Source of the DNA: Providencia sp.
Lineage (GTDB): Bacteria > Pseudomonadota > Gammaproteobacteria > Enterobacterales > Enterobacteriaceae
Length of the DNA stretch: 64,000 nucleotides
Assembly: GCF_003533305.1 (NCBI RefSeq)
Contig: NZ_DOEH01000026.1
Span: 1 to 64,000, forward strand
Direction of reading: 5' to 3'
Translations under genes and position numbers: made by a program
Part shown: piece after piece, positions 9,311 to 17,761 of the stretch
Layout: each line of letters opens with the position of its first letter
How positions within the stretch are numbered: the stretch's first letter is position 1
Notes under the pieces: model-generated
Told to the model about the DNA's origin: nothing
The model's database searches: none
What the model saw: the letters and a program-made list of their open reading frames with translations, nothing else

Positions 9311-10537
9311 ATGATAAACAATAAATTCAATGAATTGATTCAAGAAAATAGCGCACCAGTAAAAATGTGGACCAATGGGGTTCCTGTTGACCCGAAAGCT
9401 GTAATCCAGCTACAAAATACCGCCAAAATGCCGTTTATTTTCAAGCACCTTGCTGTGATGCCTGATGTGCACGTGGGGAAAGGTTCAACCATTGGGAGCG
9501 TGATCCCAACCAAAGGGGCGATTATCCCTGCGGCGGTGGGTGTGGATATTGGTTGTGGAATGATTGCCGTGCGAACCTCCTTAACGGCATCTGATTTGCC
9601 GGATAGCTTGCAAAATATTCGCTTTGCTATTGAGGCTGCGGTTCCGCACGGTCGAACCACACATCGACATGGACGTGATAAAGGCGCTTGGTATCGAACT
9701 CCAGATATTGTCGATACCCACTGGACACACTTAGATGAAGAGTTTAAACGTATTTGTGATAAATACCCAAAACTACGCCAAACCAACCATTACAAACACT
9801 TAGGAACACTGGGAACGGGAAACCACTTTATTGAGCTGTGTTTGGATGAGCAAAACCGCGTGTGGGTGATGTTACATAGCGGGTCGCGAGGTGTCGGAAA
9901 TGCGATTGGTAATTTGTTTATCGCACTGGCGCAAAAAGATATGCAACAGCATATCGCTAATTTGCCCGATAGAGATTTGGCCTATTTCGAAGAAGGTAGT
10001 ACGCATTTTAATGATTATATGCAAGCGGTCGGTTGGGCGCAGGACTTTGCCCGCCATAACCGTGAAGTGATGATGCACCGCGTGTTAGAGGCACTATCAC
10101 GGGAGATCCCAAAACCTTTTACCACAATGCAAGAAGCGGTCAATTGCCACCATAACTATGTGCAAAAAGAGCAACATTTTGGTGAAGACGTTTTAGTGAC
10201 ACGAAAAGGTGCGGTATCGGCACGAAAAGGTCAAATGGGGATCATTCCAGGGTCAATGGGGGCAAAAAGCTTTATTGTCCGCGGGTTAGGTGACGAAGAG
10301 AGTTTTTGTTCCTGTAGCCACGGCGCAGGCCGTGTGATGAGCCGAACAGAAGCCAAAAAACGTTTCTCAGTCAGTGACCAAAAAATGGCTACCGCCCATG
10401 TTGAGTGCCGAAAAGACAGTGATGTGATTGATGAAATACCTATGGCGTATAAAGACATCGACGCGGTAATGGCGGCGCAATCATCACTGGTAGAAATTGT
10501 TCACACCTTACGCCAAGTCGTGTGTGTGAAGGGATAA
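9311..10537 (+). CDS. rtcB: RtcB, RNA 3'-phosphate/5'-hydroxyl ligase
   Basis: At 408 residues it has the usual bacterial RtcB length. RtcB joins 2',3'-cyclic phosphate or 3'-phosphate RNA ends to 5'-OH ends using GTP and Mn2+, through a GMP-histidine intermediate. Visible signatures are the metal-binding GVDIGCGM segment (Asp79, Cys82), the PDVHVGKGSTIG region, and the late CSHGAGRVMSR motif containing the guanylylated histidine. It is the central gene of the sigma54-controlled operon, preceded by the slipin and followed 25 bp later by a nucleotidyltransferase. No rtcA cyclase gene is present, which is common when the slipin/nucleotidyltransferase pair is there instead. Confidence 0.97.
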   Translation: MINNKFNELIQENSAPVKMWTNGVPVDPKAVIQLQNTAKMPFIFKHLAVMPDVHVGKGSTIGSVIPTKGAIIPAAVGVDIGCGMIAVRTSLTASDLPDSLQNIRFAIEAAVPHGRTTHRHGRDKGAWYRTPDIVDTHWTHLDEEFKRICDKYPKLRQTNHYKHLGTLGTGNHFIELCLDEQNRVWVMLHSGSRGVGNAIGNLFIALAQKDMQQHIANLPDRDLAYFEEGSTHFNDYMQAVGWAQDFARHNREVMMHRVLEALSREIPKPFTTMQEAVNCHHNYVQKEQHFGEDVLVTRKGAVSARKGQMGIIPGSMGAKSFIVRGLGDEESFCSCSHGAGRVMSRTEAKKRFSVSDQKMATAHVECRKDSDVIDEIPMAYKDIDAVMAAQSSLVEIVHTLRQVVCVKG

Positions 10538-10562
10538 ATATAAAAAAGTAATAGGAGAAAGC

Positions 10563-11357
10563 ATGGAAACTGACCATGAAAGCGTATCCGTGCTAATGAA
10601 GGAACGGATACATAAAACACTCAAAGAAATAGAAGAGACTTATCACGTTAAAATACTGTTTGCGTGTGAATCCGGTAGTCGCGGCTGGGGTTTTGCCTCC
10701 CGCGACAGCGACTATGATGTCAGGTTTATCTATGTGCATAAACTTGATTGGTACCTAACACTGGATAAAAAACGCGATGTGATAGAAAAACCGATTGATG
10801 ATGAGCTAGATGTGTCTGGTTGGGAGTTATCTAAGGCATTGAAATTGATGCGTAACTCTAACCCTGCATTAATAGAGTGGCTGCATTCACCAATTGTTTA
10901 TTTTAAAGATAAGGCATTTTTTGCTCAATTGGAGCAACTGGCAGCGCAATTTTATTCACCGTTAAAGTCACGTTACCACTACTTATCAATCAGTAAACGT
11001 AACTTACATACTGACTTTAAAGGTGAACAAGTTCGCCTTAAAAAATATTTTTATTTGCTACGTGCGGTATTAGCTTTGCGTTGGATAGAAAGGAGTAAGA
11101 GTATGCCGCCAATGGAGTTTTCAGAGCTCGTTAATGCAACGGTTACAAATAAATTAGTACGGTTAGAAATTGATGAGTTGTTGGTAATAAAAAGCCAAGC
11201 AGACGAAAGTCATTATGGTGCAAGACGACCAGCTATAGACCAACTCGTATCAGAGACTATCGCTAACGCAGAGCGAATGCAATTTCCTGAGCCAGGTTGT
11301 CGTGACAGCCGTTTATTAGATGAATTTTTTCGTAAAACCGTGTTAGAAAGTCATTAA
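10563..11357 (+). CDS. RtcB-associated pol-beta-type nucleotidyltransferase (RlaP-like)
   Basis: A 264-residue protein whose N-terminal domain has the nucleotidyltransferase signature GSRGWGFASRDSDYDVR (residues 38-54): the GS pair binds the triphosphate and Asp50/Asp52 are the metal ligands. A third acidic position probably lies at DELDVSGWEL. The rest is a helical domain. Proteins of this family are encoded next to RtcB in many bacteria and are described as RlaP, a presumed RNA-end or tRNA-end nucleotide adder in RNA repair. It is the last gene of the operon and is followed by a terminator. The substrate is not known from sequence. Confidence 0.85.
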   Translation: METDHESVSVLMKERIHKTLKEIEETYHVKILFACESGSRGWGFASRDSDYDVRFIYVHKLDWYLTLDKKRDVIEKPIDDELDVSGWELSKALKLMRNSNPALIEWLHSPIVYFKDKAFFAQLEQLAAQFYSPLKSRYHYLSISKRNLHTDFKGEQVRLKKYFYLLRAVLALRWIERSKSMPPMEFSELVNATVTNKLVRLEIDELLVIKSQADESHYGARRPAIDQLVSETIANAERMQFPEPGCRDSRLLDEFFRKTVLESH

Positions 11358-11377
11358 CTGGTATTTTTCAAAAAAAT

Positions 11378-11411
11378 AGACCATCAGAAATTTTTTGATG
11401 GTCTTTTTCTT
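11378..11411 (+). terminator. Terminator of the rtcB operon
   Basis: A 9-bp stem (AGACCATCA/TGATGGTCT), which an inner A/T stretch may extend, is followed by TTTTTCTTT. It closes the slipin-rtcB-nucleotidyltransferase transcript. Confidence 0.9.
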
Positions 11412-11458
11412 TAATAATATTAAATAATTAACAACAAAGCGTATTACCACCCGGATTT

Positions 11459-11752
11459 TTATAAATGAGAGTTTGGATCCTGTGTATGATGTAATACTGC
11501 CAGCACTTCAATACCTTCCGGTGCCTTTCGATAATAAATAATATGGCTTTCAACAGGAAAACTAAAAACGCCTAAATGCAAATCTTCACTACGGTCACGA
11601 CCAAGAGATGGCTGATGAGCCAATATATTCGTCATTGTCACACGCAAAGAATTTGCATAAGCCTCAGCAACATTAGCTCCCCATCGACGCAGAGAATAAA
11701 GCTTGATTGAGCGGATATGTTCTTTTGCTTTATACGTAAATCTAACGCTCAT
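11459..11752 (-). CDS. ParE/RelE-superfamily toxin
   Basis: A 97-residue basic protein with the ParE/RelE fold pattern: an N-terminal strand (VRFTYKAKEHIRSI), a helical hairpin, and C-terminal strands ending in HIIYYRKAPEGIEVLAVLHHTQDP. The arrangement is typical of ParE-type plasmid stabilisation toxins, which usually poison gyrase, although RelE-type ribonucleases look alike. It is translated 2 bp after the antitoxin gene, so the two form one unit. The exact target cannot be told. Confidence 0.88.
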   Translation of the reverse strand: MSVRFTYKAKEHIRSIKLYSLRRWGANVAEAYANSLRVTMTNILAHQPSLGRDRSEDLHLGVFSFPVESHIIYYRKAPEGIEVLAVLHHTQDPNSHL

Positions 11753-11754
11753 CC

Positions 11755-12024
11755 TTAAGCCTTATTTTCAAGTTCATCCGCAGTCAATGGTGCAAACACA
11801 TCGTCAATAGTATGAAATTCTCCACGTTCTGCTTGCGTAATAGATTCAGCCAAAACCGCTTTTAAACTCTGCAATTTTAGCTGCATCAGCTGGTCATATT
11901 CATCTGGAGAGATAACAACAGCGACACGTTTACCGTGCTTGCTTATTTCAACAGGTGCACGTTGAACTTTCATCAACAAATCACCAAATTGGTTTTTAGC
12001 GAGTTGTGCGGGAATTGTTTCCAT
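11755..12024 (-). CDS. Phd/YefM-family antitoxin
   Basis: An 89-residue protein starting METIPAQLAKNQFGDLL, with the Phd/YefM DNA-binding core (SKHGKRVAVVISPDEYDQL, about residues 28-46) and an acidic C-terminal tail expected to wrap around the toxin. Such antitoxins repress their own promoter. It precedes the toxin gene by 2 bp, in the usual antitoxin-first order. Confidence 0.9.
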   Translation of the reverse strand: METIPAQLAKNQFGDLLMKVQRAPVEISKHGKRVAVVISPDEYDQLMQLKLQSLKAVLAESITQAERGEFHTIDDVFAPLTADELENKA

Positions 12025-12058
12025 ACATCACCTACTGTACAAAATGGCTCGAATAGTC

Positions 12059-12087
12059 ATTATAGCCAAAACAGCCTAAATAACCAA
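12059..12087 (-). promoter_or_regulatory. Sigma70 promoter of the toxin-antitoxin pair
   Basis: On the minus strand a perfect TATAAT (12059-12064) lies 17 bp after TTGGTT (12082-12087). The antitoxin start is about 35 bp downstream, where a Phd-type repressor would be expected to bind. Confidence 0.65.
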
Positions 12088-12160
12088 TATTTCAAAAATC
12101 CCATTTTGATTTGAATTTCTTTACTACGCATAAAATTACGCATCAAAATTACGTATCAAA

Positions 12161-12195
12161 ATAAAAGCCATCAGTACAGAATATGTATTGATGGC
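12161..12195 (-). terminator. Terminator downstream of the DoxX gene
   Basis: On the minus strand GCCATCA and TGATGGC form a 7-bp stem with a 15-base loop, followed by TTTTATTTT. Confidence 0.8.
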
Positions 12196-12238
12196 CTTTA
12201 TAAAAAATAAGATTCAAAAAAACAAAACTTAAACTAAA

Positions 12239-12658
12239 TTAACGCCAACACGCATTTCGCATCACTGAATATTTACCCGCACCCAAAAATGCTAAAGCAA
12301 TACCACTCACAAAGAAATAAACGAGGCTTTCGATTGCCCATGCTCCGGTTTTATCGAGTAAAAATGTTTTATCCATACCGATCATTAACCATGCTACAAA
12401 CATGGTAAACGCCACCAGCAACGCTGACGGGCGCGTTAAAATACCCAGAATAATAAAGATAGGTGCAATTACTTCACCTACAATAGTACCGTAAGCAATA
12501 AATTCAGGTAAGCCATAAGAAGCGAGCAATGCTTTGATACCGCTCGCGCCCGTCATTAATTTGCTCATACCATGAAAAAGCATTAAGCCACCAACAGACA
12601 AGCGTAATAGTAATTTTCCTGCATCTTCATGAGATAATAATCGATTAAATAGTCCCAT
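12239..12658 (-). CDS. DoxX-family small membrane protein
   Basis: A 139-residue integral membrane protein with about four hydrophobic segments. The first contains the DoxX-type sequence GKLLLRLSVGGLMLFHGMSKL, here residues 14-34, and the GEVIAPIFIILGILTRPSALLVAF segment follows. DoxX proteins are inner-membrane proteins linked to redox or thiol stress in several bacteria. The gene stands alone with its own terminator. The specific function is unknown. Confidence 0.82.
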   Translation of the reverse strand: MGLFNRLLSHEDAGKLLLRLSVGGLMLFHGMSKLMTGASGIKALLASYGLPEFIAYGTIVGEVIAPIFIILGILTRPSALLVAFTMFVAWLMIGMDKTFLLDKTGAWAIESLVYFFVSGIALAFLGAGKYSVMRNACWR

Positions 12659-12887
12659 AACAGCACACCCCTTTTTAATTATAGATACCTACTACTAAGT
12701 AGTATGACTTAAAAAATGCATTATGGCTTAGAAAGGTAAAATAAGAATCATTTTAATTTGTATTTATTATAGCTAAATCAACTATTCTATAATTATTTGT
12801 ATTTTACTTTTTTATCATTCAAATATTACGCTTAACTCATTAAATTTAATCCAAAAAATTTGAAAGATATTAACTAAATTAAATACA

Positions 12888-13457
12888 TTACCAGCGACAT
12901 GATACTACCGTTGTGAGTGTTAATTTCGTCAATGCACTATAAAAAGGACTAACCGTAGCCACATTAAGTTGCTTAGTAAATTGTGGTAACCAGCAGCTTA
13001 AGTGATCGACAAGCAGCTCATTCAACGCCGTTTCTCTCACCTGTGAAGCCAATACTGCCGCTTGAAACAACATCAATCCAATATGATCTGAAGGCTCTGG
13101 GTATCGGGTTTGTACTTTTAAACGTTCCCGCTTTAAAAACTCACTCAATGCTACTGTTGAAGAGCCTTGTAAGACACCTTCAGGATCGAGATAAACAGAC
13201 CCCCAAGGCGGCGCAGGTAGCGCCTCTGGGCCAATAAATAAATCTGTCCATTGGCGATGAAGCTGTTTGATATCGATATTAAGCGCTTGAGTTATTTCCC
13301 TGCTCAATTGATTCTCTATTTTACATGGCCACTGAGAAGCAAAATCAGGGGTTTTAAAAAAATTCATCGCATATCGGCTGGTTTCATCTTCTGGTGAAAA
13401 AAGATAACAGGTCCCTAATATATTAAATGCCGCGGCATAATGTGAAAAATGGATCAT
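12888..13457 (-). CDS. TorD/DmsD-type chaperone for the molybdoenzyme
   Basis: A 189-residue mostly helical protein with TorD-family features: an early FxxAFNILGTCYLFSPEDE region and the family pattern RQWTDLFIGPEALPAPPWGSVYLDPEGVL near residues 68-94. These chaperones bind the twin-arginine leader of DMSO/TMAO reductase catalytic subunits and help cofactor insertion before Tat export. The gene follows the dmsABC-like genes on the same strand, with an ERIC element in between, so it is most likely the DmsD-equivalent of this operon. Confidence 0.85.
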   Translation of the reverse strand: MIHFSHYAAAFNILGTCYLFSPEDETSRYAMNFFKTPDFASQWPCKIENQLSREITQALNIDIKQLHRQWTDLFIGPEALPAPPWGSVYLDPEGVLQGSSTVALSEFLKRERLKVQTRYPEPSDHIGLMLFQAAVLASQVRETALNELLVDHLSCWLPQFTKQLNVATVSPFYSALTKLTLTTVVSCRW

Positions 13458-13510
13458 AAAAATTAACTCTTTGATTTATTGATTTTTTTAATATAATCAA
13501 AATAGATATT

Positions 13511-13637
13511 AATACTCAAATAATTCGTGTTGTCGCTAGGCGGCAAAATGAAGTTATCCTTGGGAGCATACAAAAGTATGTGACCGAGGTAGCTGAATGA
13601 AGCCAACACCGCGACAACACGAAGTATGACGAGTATT
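13511..13637. repeat. ERIC (IRU) element 1
   Basis: A 127-bp element with terminal inverted repeats AATACTC/GAGTATT, the AAATAATTC and TAGGCGGCAA blocks and the central GAGCATACAAAAGTATGTGA palindromic core, as in enterobacterial repetitive intergenic consensus sequences. Its end overlaps the last two bases of the dmsC-like stop codon. A second copy in the same orientation is at 42471-42597. Confidence 0.93.
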
Positions 13638-14514
13638 AGTGAATAACGTAAAAACAGTACCTCAACATAAACTCCGCCACTAAAGCACAGCAACAGCCAG
13701 CAACTACATACTCCTGCCCTTTTGAACTGGATTTTATTTGACGAAATAAACCAAAGCCTAAAATAAATACCCCTAATATTCCGATAAGCCAGCTGCTGAT
13801 GCGCAGTGACCAAATTTCTTGGTAAGCATGAATAGAATCTATAGGAAATGTGATTGATTCATTATTATAACTTGCGTGTACTAGGTAACTTTCATAGACA
13901 GGTTGATAGACCAAACGAATAAATAAACTTATTCCTATCACACCCCACAATATCCATAATCCACGAGTCGAAATTTGTGCCGCAGTGAAACTAGCATTAA
14001 GTGTCAGCAATAAATTAACCAGTAAATAATAGCCCGCGGCACCTAGAGTTAACATCGTGCCATAGAACATCAAATAGGTATTATCATTCATCCACGTTAA
14101 CATTGAGGTATAACGATAAATTGATGCCATAGCATACACATCACACAGCCCTGCAATAATGGCAAGCCCGAGTAACACATATGACAACCGTTTTTTAAAC
14201 CATAACCATAAGAAAGTGAGTCCAAGAAGCGAAAAGTAGGTGGCGGTAAACACCACTTCACGGCTCAGCCACGATGAAAAAATATTTAATAAAGAGTTAG
14301 GCGCATTAAGTGGAACCCCTAAGTGAGTGATAGAGGACAGCAATCCAATCCCTGCAAAAATACAGGCAACAAATAAATACCACAGTAAAAAAGATGACTG
14401 ATTCTTGCCTTCCAATACTACGGTTAATTTTCTAGTATTTAGCCCTAGCATCACCGTTAAACCAATAGATGCCTGCATTAAAAATGTGAATAACAATAAT
14501 GACCACTCATTCAT
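13636..14514 (-). CDS. dmsC: DmsC-type membrane anchor subunit
   Basis: A 292-residue protein with eight predicted hydrophobic segments, beginning MNEWSLLLFTFLMQASIGL, typical of DmsC anchors. DmsC holds DmsAB on the periplasmic face and oxidises menaquinol. It overlaps dmsB by 4 bp (ATGA), so translation is coupled. The TAA stop shares two bases with the ERIC element that follows, which shows how close that element inserted. Whether the natural acceptor is DMSO, another S- or N-oxide, or a different compound cannot be told. Confidence 0.88.
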   Translation of the reverse strand: MNEWSLLLFTFLMQASIGLTVMLGLNTRKLTVVLEGKNQSSFLLWYLFVACIFAGIGLLSSITHLGVPLNAPNSLLNIFSSWLSREVVFTATYFSLLGLTFLWLWFKKRLSYVLLGLAIIAGLCDVYAMASIYRYTSMLTWMNDNTYLMFYGTMLTLGAAGYYLLVNLLLTLNASFTAAQISTRGLWILWGVIGISLFIRLVYQPVYESYLVHASYNNESITFPIDSIHAYQEIWSLRISSWLIGILGVFILGFGLFRQIKSSSKGQEYVVAGCCCALVAEFMLRYCFYVIH

Positions 14515-15152
14515 TTTGTGCCGCCTTGATGATGGTTCGAACTACGCCCTGCGCCTTGGTGTGGATGAATCACTAAATTCGGGTGAGTAATGGAAGAGTC
14601 TGGCAACCCTTTCACATCCGCTTGATGGCCATAACGCTGTCTTAACTCATCAATCGGCCCGAACTGAATCGCCCCTAAAGGACAAGTCGCCACGCATACC
14701 GGCTGCTCGCCCTTTAGTTGTAAATCAATACAAAAATCGCATTTCGACATTTGTTTGGTTTCTGGATTCATTTGCGGTGCGCCATAGGGGCAAGACCACG
14801 CGCAAGTACCACATCCGATGCATTTATCCGTATTGACGAGCACAATGCCGTCACCCTCTCGTTTATGCATTGCCGTCGTCGGACAATTTTTCACACACAT
14901 TGGGTCATCGCAATGGTTGCATGAAATGGATAACGTATAAGCAAAAACGTTATTCACTAACCCGCCAGTGCCATTTTCGATAAATTCGCCCCCAGCAACT
15001 TCATAAACACGTCGGTACTTACGCCCCACATCGAGCTCGTTTTTATCTTTGCAAGAAACCTGACACGCTTTACAGCCAGAACAACGTGCCGAGTCAATAT
15101 AAAATCCAAGCTGCTTATCGCTAATCGCTGGGTGAACAAGGAATTTACTCAT
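14511..15152 (-). CDS. dmsB: DmsB-type iron-sulfur subunit
   Basis: A 213-residue ferredoxin-like protein with four Cys groups, each set for a [4Fe-4S] cluster: CSGCKACQVSC, CNHCDDPMCVKNCP, CIGCGTCAWSCP and CDFC...CVATCP. It passes electrons from the membrane anchor to the molybdenum subunit. It overlaps both neighbours by 4 bp. The His/Gln-rich C-terminal tail (HPHQGAGRSSNHHQGG) is unusual but not disruptive. Confidence 0.93.
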   Translation of the reverse strand: MSKFLVHPAISDKQLGFYIDSARCSGCKACQVSCKDKNELDVGRKYRRVYEVAGGEFIENGTGGLVNNVFAYTLSISCNHCDDPMCVKNCPTTAMHKREGDGIVLVNTDKCIGCGTCAWSCPYGAPQMNPETKQMSKCDFCIDLQLKGEQPVCVATCPLGAIQFGPIDELRQRYGHQADVKGLPDSSITHPNLVIHPHQGAGRSSNHHQGGTK

Positions 15153-17569
15153 GCTTTCGTTACCTCCACCAATAAGGTTTGATGCGCATTACCGTGTGCC
15201 ATGGCGGTACTGCGCGCCGAAGTGAGAACATTGGCACACCCACCTTGATCGATGCCTTTTTCATCCGGCATCCACCATGCCCCCGCCTGCAAGGCGACCA
15301 CACCAGGCATAATGCGCTGGGTGATTTTTACTGGCACCATAGTGATACCGCGGTCATTGTTCACTTTCGCGCTATCACCATCAGCAATATTTCTTCGCTT
15401 TGCATCAATAGGGTTTATCCAAAGCTCTTGGCGCTGGACTTCTTGTAACCAAGGATTGGCAAATTGGGTGGAATTGGCACGATTTCGCCCTTTCCAAGTA
15501 ATCAGTTGCAATGGGTAACGTGAAGTTAGTGTGTCTTCAGGTCCTTCAATAGCAGGTACATAATGGGATAATGCAGGAATATCCACATCATGGCGGTCAT
15601 GTAGACGCTTAGAGAAAATTTCAATTTTACCTGAAGGTGTTTCAAACGGATTATTGACTAAGTCTTTGATATTCTTTTCAAATGCAACATGTCCAGTATG
15701 AGGCTGATGTTTGAGTAAGTGGCGACGCTTAACCAGTAACTCATCAAAGGTTGGAATGCCATCTTCAGGACGCTTATCATGAGCGTCGTTAACTAAATGC
15801 TCTATCCACTGTTTTTCCGTGCGACCTTCACTGAATTGTTCGCCCACGCCCAGTTTATCGGCAACCTCACGCAGCCATTCATAATCACTGCGGCGTTCAA
15901 ATTCAGGTTCAATCACTTTTTCAGATAAAATAATGTAGTTACCGGTTCCCCATGTTCCCCCCACATTCCAACGTTCCATAAAACTGGTTTCAGGCAGCAA
16001 AATGTCAGCATATTTCGCACTTGGCGTCATATAAAGGTCGCTGTAAACGATAAATTCAACCTTACTTTCATCCTCTAAAACTTTAGCTGCATGCAAAATA
16101 TCTGGATTCTGATTAGTCATGTAGTTGCCCGCCAACGAGAAAATCATTTTGATTTCTGTGTCGAGCTTTTCGGCATTTTTTAAACCATTATTAGGCGTAA
16201 CAAGATCTTTATTTTCACAAGCTTGCACCCAGTTAGTGATATTGATTTTCGCCTTAACCGGATTTTCAAATAGGCTTGGTCCTGCCAATGTTTTGCGCAA
16301 ATCAGGCGTAACAGCCATACCGTAACCTGCTGCCCATCCGCCTTTCACTCCGACATTACCAGTAATGGTCGCCAGTAGTGTTGCTCCACGAGCAGAACGT
16401 TCACCACAAATATGACGCTGTGGTCCCCAACCTTGCATTAACGCAGCAGGTTTGGTGCTTGCATACTCAATAGCTAACTGTCGGATAGTCTCAGCAGGTA
16501 CTTTCGTGATTGGCTCTGCCCATTCTGGGGTTTTGGCTATGCCATCTTTGTGACCCATTAAATACGCCATTAATGACTCATTTTCTGGCACACCTTCTGG
16601 CATTTGGTGTTCAGCAAATCCGACGGTATATTTATCAATAAAGGCTTGATCATGGAGCCCTTCGCTGATGATCACGTACATCATCGCATCCATCATGGCG
16701 TTATCAGTCGTCGGTAAAATCGGGATCCACTGGTCGGCTAATGACGACGCAGTATCTGAATAGCGAGGGTCGACAACAATAAATTTGGTGCCATTTTTTT
16801 TCATTTTTTGAAAATAATGATTGGTATGACCAAAAATAGTTTCATTCGGGTTATGCCCCCATAGGATCACAAGTGGCGTATTTTCTAAAGTATCAAGAGT
16901 GCTACCACTAGCTGAAGTGCCATAGGTGTAAGGCGTCACCGCCATGGTGTTGCCGTTACTCACCGAATGGTAATTCTCCAGAAATCCACCTGTAAGATTA
17001 AATAAGCGGCGTAGCATATTGGCACCCGAGAAAATGCCACCAGTCACCCCCGTACTTAAGCTAACGAAACGAGAAGCAGGCCCATATTGCTGATTAATCC
17101 GTTGCATATTTTCTGCAATCAGCGTTGTTGCTTCTTGCCAGCTAATACGCTCAAAGCGCCCCTCCCCCCGCTTGCCAACTCGCTTCATCGGATACTTTAA
17201 GCGATTAGGATGATAAACAAATTTACGGTAACTACGTCCACGTACACAAGCCCGCATGATTGGCATTTCTTCATCTAGATCAGCATCTGGTCTTGTACTT
17301 ATACGAGTGACTACTCCGGCTTTTACATGAGCTCGAATATCACATTTCCCACCGCAGTCAAAGCTACTACAGGTCGATACCACCCGTTCATCATCCTTTA
17401 TGATTGTTTTTGTTGGAATGACCGAGGCGTCTTCTGCAATTGAAGCGACAGATTGAGACGCGATAAACGGGACAGCCATAAGTGCAGAGCTGCCTTGAAT
17501 AAAGCGACGACGGGTGAGAGGTTCAATCAGGGGCTCATGGGTACCAGCCTGATTAGTTTTATTTTTCAT
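15149..17569 (-). CDS. dmsA: DmsA/YnfE-type molybdopterin reductase catalytic subunit
   Basis: The ATG at 17569 is preferred over one 24 bp upstream because AGGTAGGG precedes it at good spacing; the protein is then 806 residues. It begins with a twin-arginine signal (TRRRFIQGSSAL), so it is exported folded by Tat. An N-terminal cluster motif C-x4-C-x3-C (CSSFDCGGKC) plus a later Cys (RACVRGRS) binds a [4Fe-4S] cluster. The bis-MGD-binding regions of the DMSO reductase family follow (NGNTMAVTPYTYGTS; VILWGHNPNET; QGWGPQRH; VALQAGAWW). It is the first gene of the dmsABC-like operon, with a chaperone gene behind. The Cys spacing is nearer the YnfE-like branch, so the substrate may be another oxyanion or S/N-oxide. 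Confidence 0.88.
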   Translation of the reverse strand: MKNKTNQAGTHEPLIEPLTRRRFIQGSSALMAVPFIASQSVASIAEDASVIPTKTIIKDDERVVSTCSSFDCGGKCDIRAHVKAGVVTRISTRPDADLDEEMPIMRACVRGRSYRKFVYHPNRLKYPMKRVGKRGEGRFERISWQEATTLIAENMQRINQQYGPASRFVSLSTGVTGGIFSGANMLRRLFNLTGGFLENYHSVSNGNTMAVTPYTYGTSASGSTLDTLENTPLVILWGHNPNETIFGHTNHYFQKMKKNGTKFIVVDPRYSDTASSLADQWIPILPTTDNAMMDAMMYVIISEGLHDQAFIDKYTVGFAEHQMPEGVPENESLMAYLMGHKDGIAKTPEWAEPITKVPAETIRQLAIEYASTKPAALMQGWGPQRHICGERSARGATLLATITGNVGVKGGWAAGYGMAVTPDLRKTLAGPSLFENPVKAKINITNWVQACENKDLVTPNNGLKNAEKLDTEIKMIFSLAGNYMTNQNPDILHAAKVLEDESKVEFIVYSDLYMTPSAKYADILLPETSFMERWNVGGTWGTGNYIILSEKVIEPEFERRSDYEWLREVADKLGVGEQFSEGRTEKQWIEHLVNDAHDKRPEDGIPTFDELLVKRRHLLKHQPHTGHVAFEKNIKDLVNNPFETPSGKIEIFSKRLHDRHDVDIPALSHYVPAIEGPEDTLTSRYPLQLITWKGRNRANSTQFANPWLQEVQRQELWINPIDAKRRNIADGDSAKVNNDRGITMVPVKITQRIMPGVVALQAGAWWMPDEKGIDQGGCANVLTSARSTAMAHGNAHQTLLVEVTKA

Positions 17570-17659
17570 GATAACCCTACCTTTGGCATGCATTAAGTTG
17601 CCGCGCTAGGGTAAACATTTATGTGTTTGCCAACTTTCGAAAAACAGACAAACAGATCT

Positions 17660-17750
17660 GAATTTCAGCCAACCACTCTAATTGTAAGGTTATTGTTATC
17701 GAGATTGCCAAAATTCACAAATTAAGCAACAATATTTGAATCTCAGCCAA
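17660..17750. promoter_or_regulatory. Direct repeats in the dmsA/araC intergenic region
   Basis: GAATTTCAGCCAA (17660-17672) and GAATCTCAGCCAA (17738-17750) are 13-bp direct repeats with one mismatch, 78 bp apart. Two more GCCAA blocks lie between and upstream, as TTTGCCAACTTTC and ATTGCCAAAATTC. Spaced direct repeats between an AraC-family gene and a divergent operon fit binding sites for that regulator. No clear FNR box was found. Confidence 0.45.
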
Positions 17751-17761
17751 GAAAGATCACT

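Noticed and set aside
17594..17761. FNR box upstream of the dmsA-like gene
   Set aside because: No segment approaches TTGAT-N4-ATCAA closely enough.
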